From contig NVUO01000009.1 of NCBI GenBank assembly GCA_002733155.1, positions 35,218 through 45,908 on the forward strand: DNA of 10,691 nucleotides. The letters run 5' to 3'. The first letter of the stretch is position 1. The number at the start of each line of letters is the position of its first letter. The translations under genes and the position numbers were made by a program. Below, piece by piece: positions 1 through 6,261 of this stretch. This DNA comes from Sulfurimonas sp. (GTDB lineage Bacteria; Campylobacterota; Campylobacteria; Campylobacterales; Sulfurimonadaceae). The notes under the pieces are model-generated. The model searched no databases. It saw nothing but the letters and a program-made list of their open reading frames with translations, and was not told the origin of the DNA.

Positions 1-1341
1 AAAGGTTTTGCGGTAGTTGCAGATGAGACTAGGGCTTTAGCTGGGGAGAGTGAAAAAAATGCTGAGTTTATTTCAGAGTTAGTAACTAAAATCCAAGCTA
101 GTATAGATAATATCATCACCAGTATTGGTGATACTACTAAAACTATTGCAGAAAATGGTACTACTGGTAATGAACTTTCTTTAACTATGGAAGAGCTAAC
201 TAAGATAGCTGTTTATTCGGTTGAAGCTGCTAGAAGCGTAAATACTTATACAAGGGATCTTGGAGATTTTGTTAAAAAAATCAATTCTGGATCACAAGAG
301 ATAGCAAGTGCATCTTCAGAGATTGCTTTATCAGTTGAAAAAACTCTAAGCAGTATTGATTTACAATCAGATGCCTTAGCAAAAACAGAAGATGACATCA
401 AAGAGTTATCAAATTTAGCTGAAGAGTTAAAATATTCAACTGATACTATAAAATCAGCTGAAGATATTGCACTTTCAGCTGACACTATTGGTGGTTCTAT
501 GGAAGAGATTCAAACTGCTTTAGAGGATGTTACATCATCACTAAACCAAATAGAAACATCATCTCATACTACAAATAAGTCAGCTATTACAAACAAAGAG
601 CTTATTGAAGCTGGTTTAGATGCAGCTAAAGATATAGATAAACTAATAGAGATTGCAAGAAGAAACTTCGACCTATTAAAAATCTCTTTTGGACAGGTTA
701 AAAATAATATCTTAGGTATTAAATCAGGTTTTGCAGATTCTATATCTCAGGGTAACTCAGCAGCAGTTGAACTTACTGTAATTGTTAAAGAGACTAAAAA
801 TGTTGATAAAACTGTTGGAAATATTTCTAACTCTATTGTTCAGTTAAATATGCTTGCAATTTCTGGTTCTATTGAGGCTGCCCGTGCTGGTGATTTTGGA
901 AAAGGTTTTGCTGTAGTATCTGCTGATATCCGTAACCTTGCAAAAGATTCAGAGAGTAATACTGAAAAAATTAATGACATTGTAGAGAGTATGAACTCAG
1001 AAATTGATACAGTCAAAAATGACTGGAGTAATTTACTTTCAGCTCAAAGTACTGAACAAGAATTAATTGATACGCTTATAAATGATATTTCAAAAATTAC
1101 AGATATGTTAGTAGATTTACTTGATAGATATACTGGGCTAAAAGTTGTAAATGATCAAAATCTTGAAGGTATGGATCAGGTTCTAATTGGTTTAAGTGAG
1201 ATTCAAAAAGCAGTAGAACTTAGTGCTAAAAATGCTATGGAATCAAGAAAAGCTAGTGAGTTAATTATTGAAACAGTATCACATATTGGTGAGGGTGTTG
1301 AAGAGTTGGCTGTAATGGCAGATGAGCTTCAACAGGGATAA
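1..1341 (+). CDS. Methyl-accepting chemotaxis protein with two signalling hairpin tips (5' partial)
   Basis: The reading frame is open from the first base, so the N-terminus and any sensor or membrane region lie outside the window; 446 residues are visible. Residues 1-25 are the C-side of an MCP hairpin tip (KGFAVVADETRALAGES). About 300 residues later, around 282-322, a second tip appears (SIEAARAGDFGKGFAVV, then IRNLA). Between them, from about residue 95, the sequence again looks like the start of an MCP coiled-coil signalling domain (EIASASSEIALSVEK). MCP tips bind CheA and CheW and control kinase activity, so this chain appears to carry two kinase-control modules in tandem. The visible part is helical, polar and heptad-like, with no membrane segment. 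The C-terminus (ADELQQG) lacks a CheR/CheB-docking pentapeptide of the NWETF type. In the second tip the usual LNAAIEAARAG reads ISGSIEAARAG. The gene leads the block, 3 nt before a triple-CheW gene. The family call is secure; the function of the tandem layout is inferred. Confidence 0.93.
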   Translation, partial: KGFAVVADETRALAGESEKNAEFISELVTKIQASIDNIITSIGDTTKTIAENGTTGNELSLTMEELTKIAVYSVEAARSVNTYTRDLGDFVKKINSGSQEIASASSEIALSVEKTLSSIDLQSDALAKTEDDIKELSNLAEELKYSTDTIKSAEDIALSADTIGGSMEEIQTALEDVTSSLNQIETSSHTTNKSAITNKELIEAGLDAAKDIDKLIEIARRNFDLLKISFGQVKNNILGIKSGFADSISQGNSAAVELTVIVKETKNVDKTVGNISNSIVQLNMLAISGSIEAARAGDFGKGFAVVSADIRNLAKDSESNTEKINDIVESMNSEIDTVKNDWSNLLSAQSTEQELIDTLINDISKITDMLVDLLDRYTGLKVVNDQNLEGMDQVLIGLSEIQKAVELSAKNAMESRKASELIIETVSHIGEGVEELAVMADELQQG

Positions 1342-1344
1342 AAT

Positions 1345-2715
1345 ATGTGTATTGAAGAGATTTTAATCATAAAAAACGGTACAGATAGTTATGGAATATC
1401 TACTGAAGATATAAACCAGATTTCACGTGTACCTACACTTATGCCTTTACCTTTAAGACCAAGCGGTACTAGGGGACTTTGTGGTGTTGCTGGAAACATA
1501 GTATCTATGGTTGACGTAAATCTTTTACTTAATATGCCTGAGGTTGATTTAGAGGCTACAAAAAGTAGACTTTTGATTCTAAGTGGACATCATTCTTCAA
1601 ACTCTCTTTTGGTATCTGAGGTTTATAATACTGTAAATGTAAATGAAAAAAATATTGAATATATAGATAAAAAAGATGACCCAGTTATTGCCATATATAA
1701 GTATAAGGATGACTTAATTCAAGTCTTATCCTTGGATATCTTAACATCTAAAATAAATAAGGTATCTATAGAATCTCAAGAGGTTTATACAGGAAAAATT
1801 AAAGACAACTCAGAAAAAGAAGAAGATTCAACACGTTTTCTTATTTTTGCGATGGCAGATGAGACTTTTGCCTTGAATATAGACTTTTTAAGAGAGATAA
1901 TATTAGCAGATGTACAATACACTGAAATAGCTGGTTCACCTGATGATATGTTAGGTTTAATTACTTTAAGAGAAGAGCTAGTAGCTGTAATAGACTTACG
2001 TTTATATTATGACTTCAGATCTACAAAATCTGAGAAGAACCGTATCTTAATTGCAAATATAGATGATAAGACTATAGGTTTATTAGTAGATGAAATTATT
2101 GATATTAAAAGTTATGCAAATAAAGATGTTGAGCATATGCAAGATAGCTTCAATAAAACTAAAATATCTGGAGTTATACATGATAAAGATAAGCTTATAT
2201 CATTTTTTGATAATGAAGTTATAAAAAATATATTTAAGCAAAACAAAACATATATAGAATCTAAGTCTCAAGACCTTACAGAGGATACTTCAGATATAGA
2301 AGATAATGTAATGGAGGTTATAGTTTTTAAAATCTCAGATAAGGAATATGCTTTTGAAGTTAATACAGTAGCTGAGATAATAGATGCTATAGCTTCAACT
2401 ACTGTAGTTTATACAGAAAAAGGTATTGATGGTATTATTAATATTCGTGGGCAGATTGTAACTATAGTTTCATTAGCTCAGAGACTAGATGTGAAAATGA
2501 GTATTAAAAAAGATTCAAAGATTATAGTATGTAATATTAACGGTGCTGGGATAGGTTTTATTGTAGATAGTATTAGTGATATATTAAGTATAAAATCTAA
2601 TCAGCTACAAAAACAAGAAGAGGATAAACTATTTCCATATGTACTTCATTTAGATGATGGAAACAGATTAGTATTAGCTATGGATATAGATAAAATTGTC
2701 AAGATGAAGGGATAA
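1345..2715 (+). CDS. Triple CheW-domain scaffold protein
   Basis: This 456-aa protein appears to be three CheW domains in a row, whereas ordinary CheW is about 140-170 aa with one. Domain 1 spans about 1-145, domain 2 about 162-300 and domain 3 about 322-456, joined by acidic or lysine-rich linkers near 146-161 and 301-320. Each domain begins with the CheW strand pattern (EEILIIKNGTDSYGIS; FLIFAMADETFALNI; EVIVFKISDKEYAFEV) and has the central G-x-x-x-x-x-G-x-[IV]-V-x-[IVM]-[VI] turn, clearest in domain 3 (GIINIRGQIVTIVSL). Domain 1 is the most diverged there (CGVAGNIVSMVDV), lacking the usual RG. CheW couples receptors to CheA; three linked copies would bridge several receptor or kinase contacts. 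The ATG is 3 nt after the receptor stop codon and is preceded by AGGGA at 1334-1338, so translation is probably coupled. There is no receiver domain, so it is not CheV. Confidence 0.88.
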   Translation: MCIEEILIIKNGTDSYGISTEDINQISRVPTLMPLPLRPSGTRGLCGVAGNIVSMVDVNLLLNMPEVDLEATKSRLLILSGHHSSNSLLVSEVYNTVNVNEKNIEYIDKKDDPVIAIYKYKDDLIQVLSLDILTSKINKVSIESQEVYTGKIKDNSEKEEDSTRFLIFAMADETFALNIDFLREIILADVQYTEIAGSPDDMLGLITLREELVAVIDLRLYYDFRSTKSEKNRILIANIDDKTIGLLVDEIIDIKSYANKDVEHMQDSFNKTKISGVIHDKDKLISFFDNEVIKNIFKQNKTYIESKSQDLTEDTSDIEDNVMEVIVFKISDKEYAFEVNTVAEIIDAIASTTVVYTEKGIDGIINIRGQIVTIVSLAQRLDVKMSIKKDSKIIVCNINGAGIGFIVDSISDILSIKSNQLQKQEEDKLFPYVLHLDDGNRLVLAMDIDKIVKMKG

Positions 2716-2718
2716 TAA

Positions 2719-3774
2719 ATGGCGAAAAAAGTACTTATAGTAGATGATTCAGCCTTAGTTAGAAAACAGTTAACTGAAATCATATCAACTTTAGGTTATG
2801 AAATTTATATTGCAAAAAATGGTCGCGAGGCTGTTGAAAAAGCTACATCTGAGCAGTTTGATGTAATTACTATGGATATAAATATGCCAATAATGGATGG
2901 TATTGAAGCTGTTAAGCGTATTATGGAAGAAAAACCAACAGCTATATTAATGGTAAGTTCATTAACTACTGAAAATGCAGGTATAACTATGGATGCTTTA
3001 GAATTAGGTGCTATTGATTATATATCTAAACCAGGTACTATGAATATTGGGAAAAATGAAAATAGAGATGAAATCTTACAAAAAGTGAAATCACTTAGCC
3101 GTATCCCTAAAAGAAGATTAAAAAAACCAAGTGCAAGACCAGTTCAAAGAGAAAGAAGGCCCAGACCATCTAGGCTTGAGCCAGCTATGGATTCAAGAGA
3201 GATTGAAAAAGTAGTACTTATTGGTTCGTCTACTGGTGGACCTGGACTAATTGAACAGATTTGTTCATCTCTTCCAGCTAGTTATAGGTACCCAGTATGT
3301 ATAGTTCAACATATGCCTGAGCAGTTTACTGCAGCTTTTGCAAATAGACTTGATCGTGCATCTATATTACCTGTGCATGAATCAGCTCAAAATATGGAAC
3401 TATTACCTGGCAATATTTATGTAGCCAGAGGTGGTGTGCATATGAATTTTTCCAAAAAAGCATCTGGAAAAATTGTAATTCGTGAAGATAAAGATAAGGG
3501 TAAAAACTTTTTTCAGCCAAGTGTATCTGAAATGATGTTTTCTTCACTTAAAGTTTTTGAAGGCAAACAGATTGTTGGAGTTATCCTTACTGGAATTGGT
3601 GATGATGGCGCTGATGGAATGGTAGAGATTAAAAATGCTGGAGCTTTTACTATGGGTGAGAGTGAGAAAAGTGCTACTGTATATGGTATGCCTAAAGAAG
3701 CATATGACCGTGGTGGTGTATCACAACAGTTAGAATTTATAAATATTCTTAGAGAAATAGCAACATTAAAATAA
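2719..3774 (+). CDS. cheB: CheB: response regulator and protein-glutamate methylesterase/deamidase
   Basis: CheB removes methyl groups from receptor glutamates, and in many systems deamidates glutamines, when phosphorylated by CheA. Residues 4-120 form a receiver domain with acidic pair D9-D10, phosphoacceptor D53 (TMDINMPIMDG), S80 and K104. A basic, proline-rich linker (about 130-160) leads to the methylesterase domain (about 163-348). The catalytic triad is visible as S171 (GSSTGGP), H198 (VQHMP) and D296 (GIGDDGADGM). The length of 351 aa is normal for full CheB. AAGGGA at 2707-2712 lies 6 nt before the ATG, and the gene starts 3 nt after the triple-CheW stop. All key residues are present, so the protein should be active. 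Here cheB is separated from cheR by one gene for a HEAT-like protein. Nothing indicates truncation or transfer. Confidence 0.97.
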   Translation: MAKKVLIVDDSALVRKQLTEIISTLGYEIYIAKNGREAVEKATSEQFDVITMDINMPIMDGIEAVKRIMEEKPTAILMVSSLTTENAGITMDALELGAIDYISKPGTMNIGKNENRDEILQKVKSLSRIPKRRLKKPSARPVQRERRPRPSRLEPAMDSREIEKVVLIGSSTGGPGLIEQICSSLPASYRYPVCIVQHMPEQFTAAFANRLDRASILPVHESAQNMELLPGNIYVARGGVHMNFSKKASGKIVIREDKDKGKNFFQPSVSEMMFSSLKVFEGKQIVGVILTGIGDDGADGMVEIKNAGAFTMGESEKSATVYGMPKEAYDRGGVSQQLEFINILREIATLK

Positions 3775-3784
3775 GGAAGCAAGT

Positions 3785-4408
3785 ATGGCTTTGGTAAAAA
3801 AACATGTAGAACAAGTAGTAGAAGAGTTTCCAAAACTACATACACTTGATGATGCTATAGGTTATTTTGAATCTAATGATGATGTTGAAAAAAAAGATTA
3901 TGCAATTGAAGAGATAGGAAAGTTTGATGGTGGGGGAGATTTTTTAGTATCTCGAATATCTGATGAACATGCTAGTAAAAGAATTTCAACGAAAGTTGCT
4001 TCAGTTATATCAAATATGGATCCGCAAAATGCACCAATAGAGCATATAATGGAATTGTTAAAACTTCAAAATGCATATACAAGAAATCTTGGTATATCTA
4101 TTTTAAGGAACTTTGGTTCAGCTATAAAGTATTATATAGTAAAGTTTCTAATTGGGGATGATAGAGATTTGAGAATTTTTGCTATTAATGTCTTAGGTGA
4201 TGTTGATTTTGCAGAATCACGTGATATGTTAGTAGAACTTCTTAAAAATGAACAAGATATAAATGTAGCAATGACTGCAGTTGATTATATGGGTGAGATT
4301 GGGGAATTAGAAGATATAGAAGTCCTTAAATCTGTAAAAGAAAGATTTAAGAGTGAAGTATATGCTAAGTTCGCAGTAGATGGCGCAATTAAAATGATAA
4401 AAGGATAG
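3785..4408 (+). CDS. HEAT-repeat-like helical protein of unknown function in the che operon
   Basis: This 207-aa all-helical protein has repeats of about 30 residues resembling HEAT/armadillo units. The clearest span about 95-185: ILRNFGSAIKYYIVKFLIGD, then DRDLRIFAINVLGDV, then INVAMTAVDYMGEIGELE. The pattern of D-x-[DN]-[ILV]-x-x-x-A-[IV]-x-x-[ILM]-G at the repeat turns is typical of HEAT solenoids. It has no signal peptide, no membrane segment and no obvious catalytic residues. HEAT solenoids usually act as protein-binding scaffolds. Its position between cheB and cheR, 10 nt after the first and 6 nt before the second, points to a role in adaptation or array assembly, perhaps binding CheR, CheB or the receptor; this is inference. 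AAGGA at 3773-3777 overlaps the cheB stop and supports the ATG. It does not resemble CheD, CheC or CheX in length or motifs. The exact fold family is uncertain. Confidence 0.75.
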   Translation: MALVKKHVEQVVEEFPKLHTLDDAIGYFESNDDVEKKDYAIEEIGKFDGGGDFLVSRISDEHASKRISTKVASVISNMDPQNAPIEHIMELLKLQNAYTRNLGISILRNFGSAIKYYIVKFLIGDDRDLRIFAINVLGDVDFAESRDMLVELLKNEQDINVAMTAVDYMGEIGELEDIEVLKSVKERFKSEVYAKFAVDGAIKMIKG

Positions 4409-4414
4409 CTGAAA

Positions 4415-5245
4415 ATGTCAAGCCTTTTATCAAAAGAAAATTTTCTCAAAATTGGTGAATATGTTTATAGAAAAAGTGGAATATTTTTAGAAGAAGATAA
4501 ACATTATGAAAAATTATCTAAATATGTAAACAAACGTGTACTAGAACTAGAGGTAGATAACTTTAGAAAATACTTTTATAAACTTCGTTTTGAAGATAAA
4601 GATGGTTCAGAATTTCAAGAGTTAATGAATGGAGTTACAGTAAATGAGACTTATTTCTTCAGAGAAAAAGACCAGTTTGAAACTTTAGTAAATAAGGTTT
4701 TACCTGAACTTCATAAAAATTTACCAGTATCTAGACCTATTAGGATTTTATCATCACCATGTTCAACTGGTGAGGAACCATACTCTATAATACTTCACAT
4801 TATTGAAGAGGGTACTGTAGTTGAACAAAGAGATATAGAAGTAGTTGGAATAGATATAGATTCAACTGTAATAAAAAAAGCTCAAGTAGCTAAATATACT
4901 GATAGGGCTGTTCATGCAATCCCAAAGGATATATTAGCTAAATGGTTTAGAAAAAAAGCCTTAGGGTATGAACTTTGTGATGATTTACAAGGAAGTGTTG
5001 ATTTTCAAGTTGTAAATATATTTGATAAAGAACAGATGAGAAAATTGGGAAAATTTGATGTAATTTTTTCAAGGAACATGTTGATTTATTTTGATGATGC
5101 ATCAAGAAAAGAGGTAGTTATGACATTTTATGATATGTTAAATCCAGATGGTTATGTACTATTAGGTCATGCTGAATATATGAGCCGTATTGTCTCAGTA
5201 TTTACTGCAAAAAAAGTCGACAATACATTAATTTATCAAAAATAA
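4415..5245 (+). CDS. cheR: CheR: chemoreceptor glutamate methyltransferase
   Basis: CheR transfers methyl groups from S-adenosylmethionine to receptor glutamates, opposing CheB. The 276 aa match the usual single-domain length, with no TPR or other extension. Residues 1-70 form the helical N-terminal domain. The signature VNETYFFRE is at 76-84, with its conserved arginine at 83. The SAM-binding region holds PCSTGEEPYS (115-124), the acidic GIDIDSTVIKKA strand-turn (145-156), FDVIFSRNMLIYFD (214-227) and the terminal GYVLLGHAE strand (246-254). AAGGA at 4401-4405 lies 9 nt before the ATG, and the gene starts 6 nt after the HEAT-protein stop. It is the last gene of block 1. The neighbouring receptor lacks a C-terminal docking pentapeptide, so recruitment may rely on its active site or on a partner such as the HEAT protein; the latter is inference. 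Confidence 0.97.
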   Translation: MSSLLSKENFLKIGEYVYRKSGIFLEEDKHYEKLSKYVNKRVLELEVDNFRKYFYKLRFEDKDGSEFQELMNGVTVNETYFFREKDQFETLVNKVLPELHKNLPVSRPIRILSSPCSTGEEPYSIILHIIEEGTVVEQRDIEVVGIDIDSTVIKKAQVAKYTDRAVHAIPKDILAKWFRKKALGYELCDDLQGSVDFQVVNIFDKEQMRKLGKFDVIFSRNMLIYFDDASRKEVVMTFYDMLNPDGYVLLGHAEYMSRIVSVFTAKKVDNTLIYQK

Positions 5246-5252
5246 TTTGTTT

Positions 5253-5317
5253 GTTACACTGAGCTTGATTGAGTATCTAGTAATTAAGGCTAGATACTCA
5301 ATCAAGTTCAGAATGAC
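5253..5317. repeat. Long inverted repeat, REP/REPIN-like palindrome
   Basis: Arms at 5259-5280 and 5290-5311 are 22 nt each and complementary at every position except one G/T pair, which still pairs as G-U in RNA. The loop is 9 nt (5281-5289). After a 2x2 mismatch, four more pairs extend the stem to 5253-5317. Read on the minus strand the element begins CGTCATTCTGAACTTGATT, a form I recognise from palindromic repeats dispersed between genes in many bacterial genomes and often linked to RAYT transposases. It begins 7 nt after the cheR stop. In the transcript it would fold into a very stable hairpin that could protect the 3' end of the block 1 mRNA. No T-run follows, so it is not a typical intrinsic terminator. 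Repetition elsewhere in the genome cannot be seen here. Confidence 0.65.
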
Positions 5318-5333
5318 GGAACTTTAAATTAAC

Positions 5334-5339
5334 TAAAAT
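5334..5339 (+). promoter_or_regulatory. Possible -10 element of a promoter for the intergenic RNA and block 2
   Basis: TAAAAT matches the TATAAT -10 consensus at five of six positions and lies in an A/T-rich stretch between the palindrome and the structured stretch. A start about 7 nt downstream would begin the transcript at the CAACTAGTTG palindrome (5346-5355). No -35 match is seen about 17 nt upstream. In such an AT-rich genome this hexamer occurs often by chance, so support is weak. Confidence 0.22.
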
Positions 5340-5344
5340 AAAAA

Positions 5345-5427
5345 GCAACTAGTTGTATGGGCTTTCTGCCGAAGGAAACCTAGTGTTAACGTAGGTGGCG
5401 GAATTACTTCCGATACCGTAATAAAAT
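5345..5427 (+). ncRNA. Candidate structured RNA: leader, riboswitch-like element or small RNA
   Basis: This stretch is visibly richer in G and C than the flanks and has no convincing ORF. Several pairings can be drawn on the + strand: GTATGG (5355-5360) with CCGATAC (5410-5416, one bulged G) as a closing stem; CTTTC (5362-5366) with GAAGG (5371-5375) around loop TGCC; ACCTA (5378-5382) with TAGGT (5391-5396 region) as a hairpin with a 9-nt loop; and CGGAA with TTCCG (5399-5412) around a TTAC loop. The loop TGCC can also pair with GGCG (5397-5400), a possible pseudoknot or switch partner. A terminator hairpin follows directly. This layout suits a riboswitch or attenuator ahead of the cheY-cheA block, or a small RNA ending at the terminator. 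It matches no RNA class I can name. Confidence 0.4.
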
Positions 5428-5453
5428 AGATGAAGGTCGTCCTTCATTTTTAT
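5428..5453 (+). terminator. Rho-independent terminator (possibly bidirectional) just before cheY
   Basis: ATGAAGG (5430-5436) pairs perfectly with CCTTCAT (5441-5447) around the 4-nt loop TCGT, and two weaker pairs extend the stem to 5428/5449. A run of five T follows (5447-5451). ATAAAA upstream (5421-5426) mirrors TTTTAT downstream, so the hairpin could also end transcription from the other strand. The cheY start codon is only about 28 nt beyond it, leaving little room for a complete promoter. Block 2 is therefore probably expressed by read-through, perhaps regulated, or from a promoter overlapping the hairpin. Confidence 0.7.
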
Positions 5454-5478
5454 AAAATAAAAATTAAGGAATTATAAT

Positions 5479-5850
5479 ATGCCATTAGTAATATTTATAG
5501 ATGATAGTGAAACAGCCTTAGCTTCAACAAGGATGGTTACAAACAGTATGCCCATAGAGGTTAAGCAATATACAGAAGCGCAAGTTGCCTTAGCAGAAAT
5601 AAAAGATGGGATGACACCTGATTTAATCATAACAGATTTAAATATGCCAGTTATGAATGGTTTTGAATTTTTAGAGGCACTTAGACAAGTTGGGGCTACA
5701 TCTCGTACACCATGTTTAATGTTAACCACTGAGACAAAAGCAGAGTTAAAACAAAAAGGTAAGTCATTAGGATTAACGGGATGGATAGTAAAACCATTTA
5801 ACCCAGCACAATTAAAACAAGCAATTACGAGAGTGCTTAGATTACCGTAA
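5479..5850 (+). CDS. cheY: CheY-like single-domain response regulator (first copy)
   Basis: The 123-aa protein is a stand-alone receiver with no output domain. The acidic pair is D8-D9 (VIFIDDSETA), the phosphoacceptor is D53 (IITDLNMPVMNG), the conserved Thr is at 83-84 (LMLTTE) and the conserved Lys is K105 (IVKPF). W102 occupies the position of the switch aromatic residue (Tyr106 in E. coli CheY). CheA would phosphorylate D53, and the protein could carry signal to a motor or another effector, or act as a phosphate sink. AAGGA at 5466-5470 lies 8 nt before the ATG. It follows the terminator and structured stretch and abuts the CheZ-like gene. It is clearly diverged from the second CheY-like protein at 6262, so the pair is not a recent duplication. 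Which is the output regulator cannot be told from sequence. Confidence 0.93.
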   Translation: MPLVIFIDDSETALASTRMVTNSMPIEVKQYTEAQVALAEIKDGMTPDLIITDLNMPVMNGFEFLEALRQVGATSRTPCLMLTTETKAELKQKGKSLGLTGWIVKPFNPAQLKQAITRVLRLP

Positions 5851-5862
5851 TTGAGAAAAGAT

Positions 5863-6252
5863 ATGAATATGCTTAAATCTGTAAAGGAACTTATAACTCA
5901 TATAAAAGAGGTAGAGTTGGACACTATAAAAATGTCTCAAGATTCGATGATGATGCTTAGTAAGTTTATTGAAAAAAATAATATTGAATTAGATGAAGAT
6001 GCTGCCAAGGCAATTCAGTATCAAGATATTATTTCTCAACAACTCTCAGCTACCATTGATGCAATAGATAGTGTACAAAAGAGTATAGAAATTTTTGAGA
6101 ATGCTTATACCTCAGATGAGAAAATTGCAAATGATTCTTTAGATAAATTACTTATAAAGTTAACTGCAGCAATAGATAAAGCAAAAGATAGGCGTGATGC
6201 ATTTTCTGGGCAATTAGGTCATGCAAATGAAGATGAAATAGAATTTTTTTAG
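5863..6252 (+). CDS. Short CheZ-like (DxxxQ) phosphatase candidate
   Basis: This protein of about 129 aa is almost entirely helical. Its centre reads IQYQDIISQQL, with D55 and Q59 in the DxxxQ spacing used by CheZ to dephosphorylate CheY (QDLTGQ in E. coli, D143 and Q147). The C-terminus is acidic-hydrophobic (EDEIEFF), recalling the C-terminal CheY-binding tail of CheZ. Classical CheZ is about 200-250 aa, so this is a much shortened form, closer in size to the small DxxxQ protein CheT described in rhizobia. It lies between two CheY genes, which fits a phosphatase role. Start choice: the frame is open back to a TTG at 5851 that directly abuts the cheY stop, but ATG at 5863 (or 5869) is likelier, with a weak GAGAAAAG upstream. 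Phosphatase activity is inferred from the motif and context. Confidence 0.7.
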   Translation: MNMLKSVKELITHIKEVELDTIKMSQDSMMMLSKFIEKNNIELDEDAAKAIQYQDIISQQLSATIDAIDSVQKSIEIFENAYTSDEKIANDSLDKLLIKLTAAIDKAKDRRDAFSGQLGHANEDEIEFF

Positions 6253-6261
6253 GAGAATAAG

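Noticed and set aside
246..485. Minus-strand open frame of 79 codons inside the receptor gene
   Set aside because: It lies opposite strongly conserved-type coiled-coil coding sequence and shows no recognisable motif or ribosome binding site.
3362..3845. Two minus-strand open frames opposite cheB
   Set aside because: They overlap the catalytic methylesterase sequence in antisense, resemble no family and are explained by the coding bias of cheB.
5371..5380. GAAGGAAACC preceded by GCC, recalling short conserved pieces of glycine or glutamine riboswitches
   Set aside because: Only a few bases match and the remaining conserved blocks of those classes are missing.
5357..5383. Eight-codon leader ORF (MGFLPKET) in the intergenic stretch
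   Set aside because: It has no ribosome binding site, and its GC-rich codons are better explained by the base-paired RNA that covers it. A leader peptide remains a remote possibility.
5391..5416. Resemblance of the 3' part of the leader to the end of c-di-GMP-I (GEMM) riboswitches
   Set aside because: GTAGGTGGCGG followed by TTAC and CCGAT is similar by eye, but the conserved GGGCAAACC and ACGCAAAGCC parts of that class are absent.
5453..5458. TAAAAT after the terminator as a promoter -10 for cheY
   Set aside because: A start about 7 nt downstream would leave only about 14 nt of leader, with the ribosome binding site at its very beginning; possible but poorly supported.
5472..5729. Minus-strand open frame opposite the first cheY
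   Set aside because: Antisense shadow of a clear receiver domain, with no supporting signals.
5851..5853. TTG as the start codon of the CheZ-like gene
   Set aside because: It directly abuts the cheY stop with no ribosome binding site ahead of it. The ATG codons at 5863 and 5869 are likelier.
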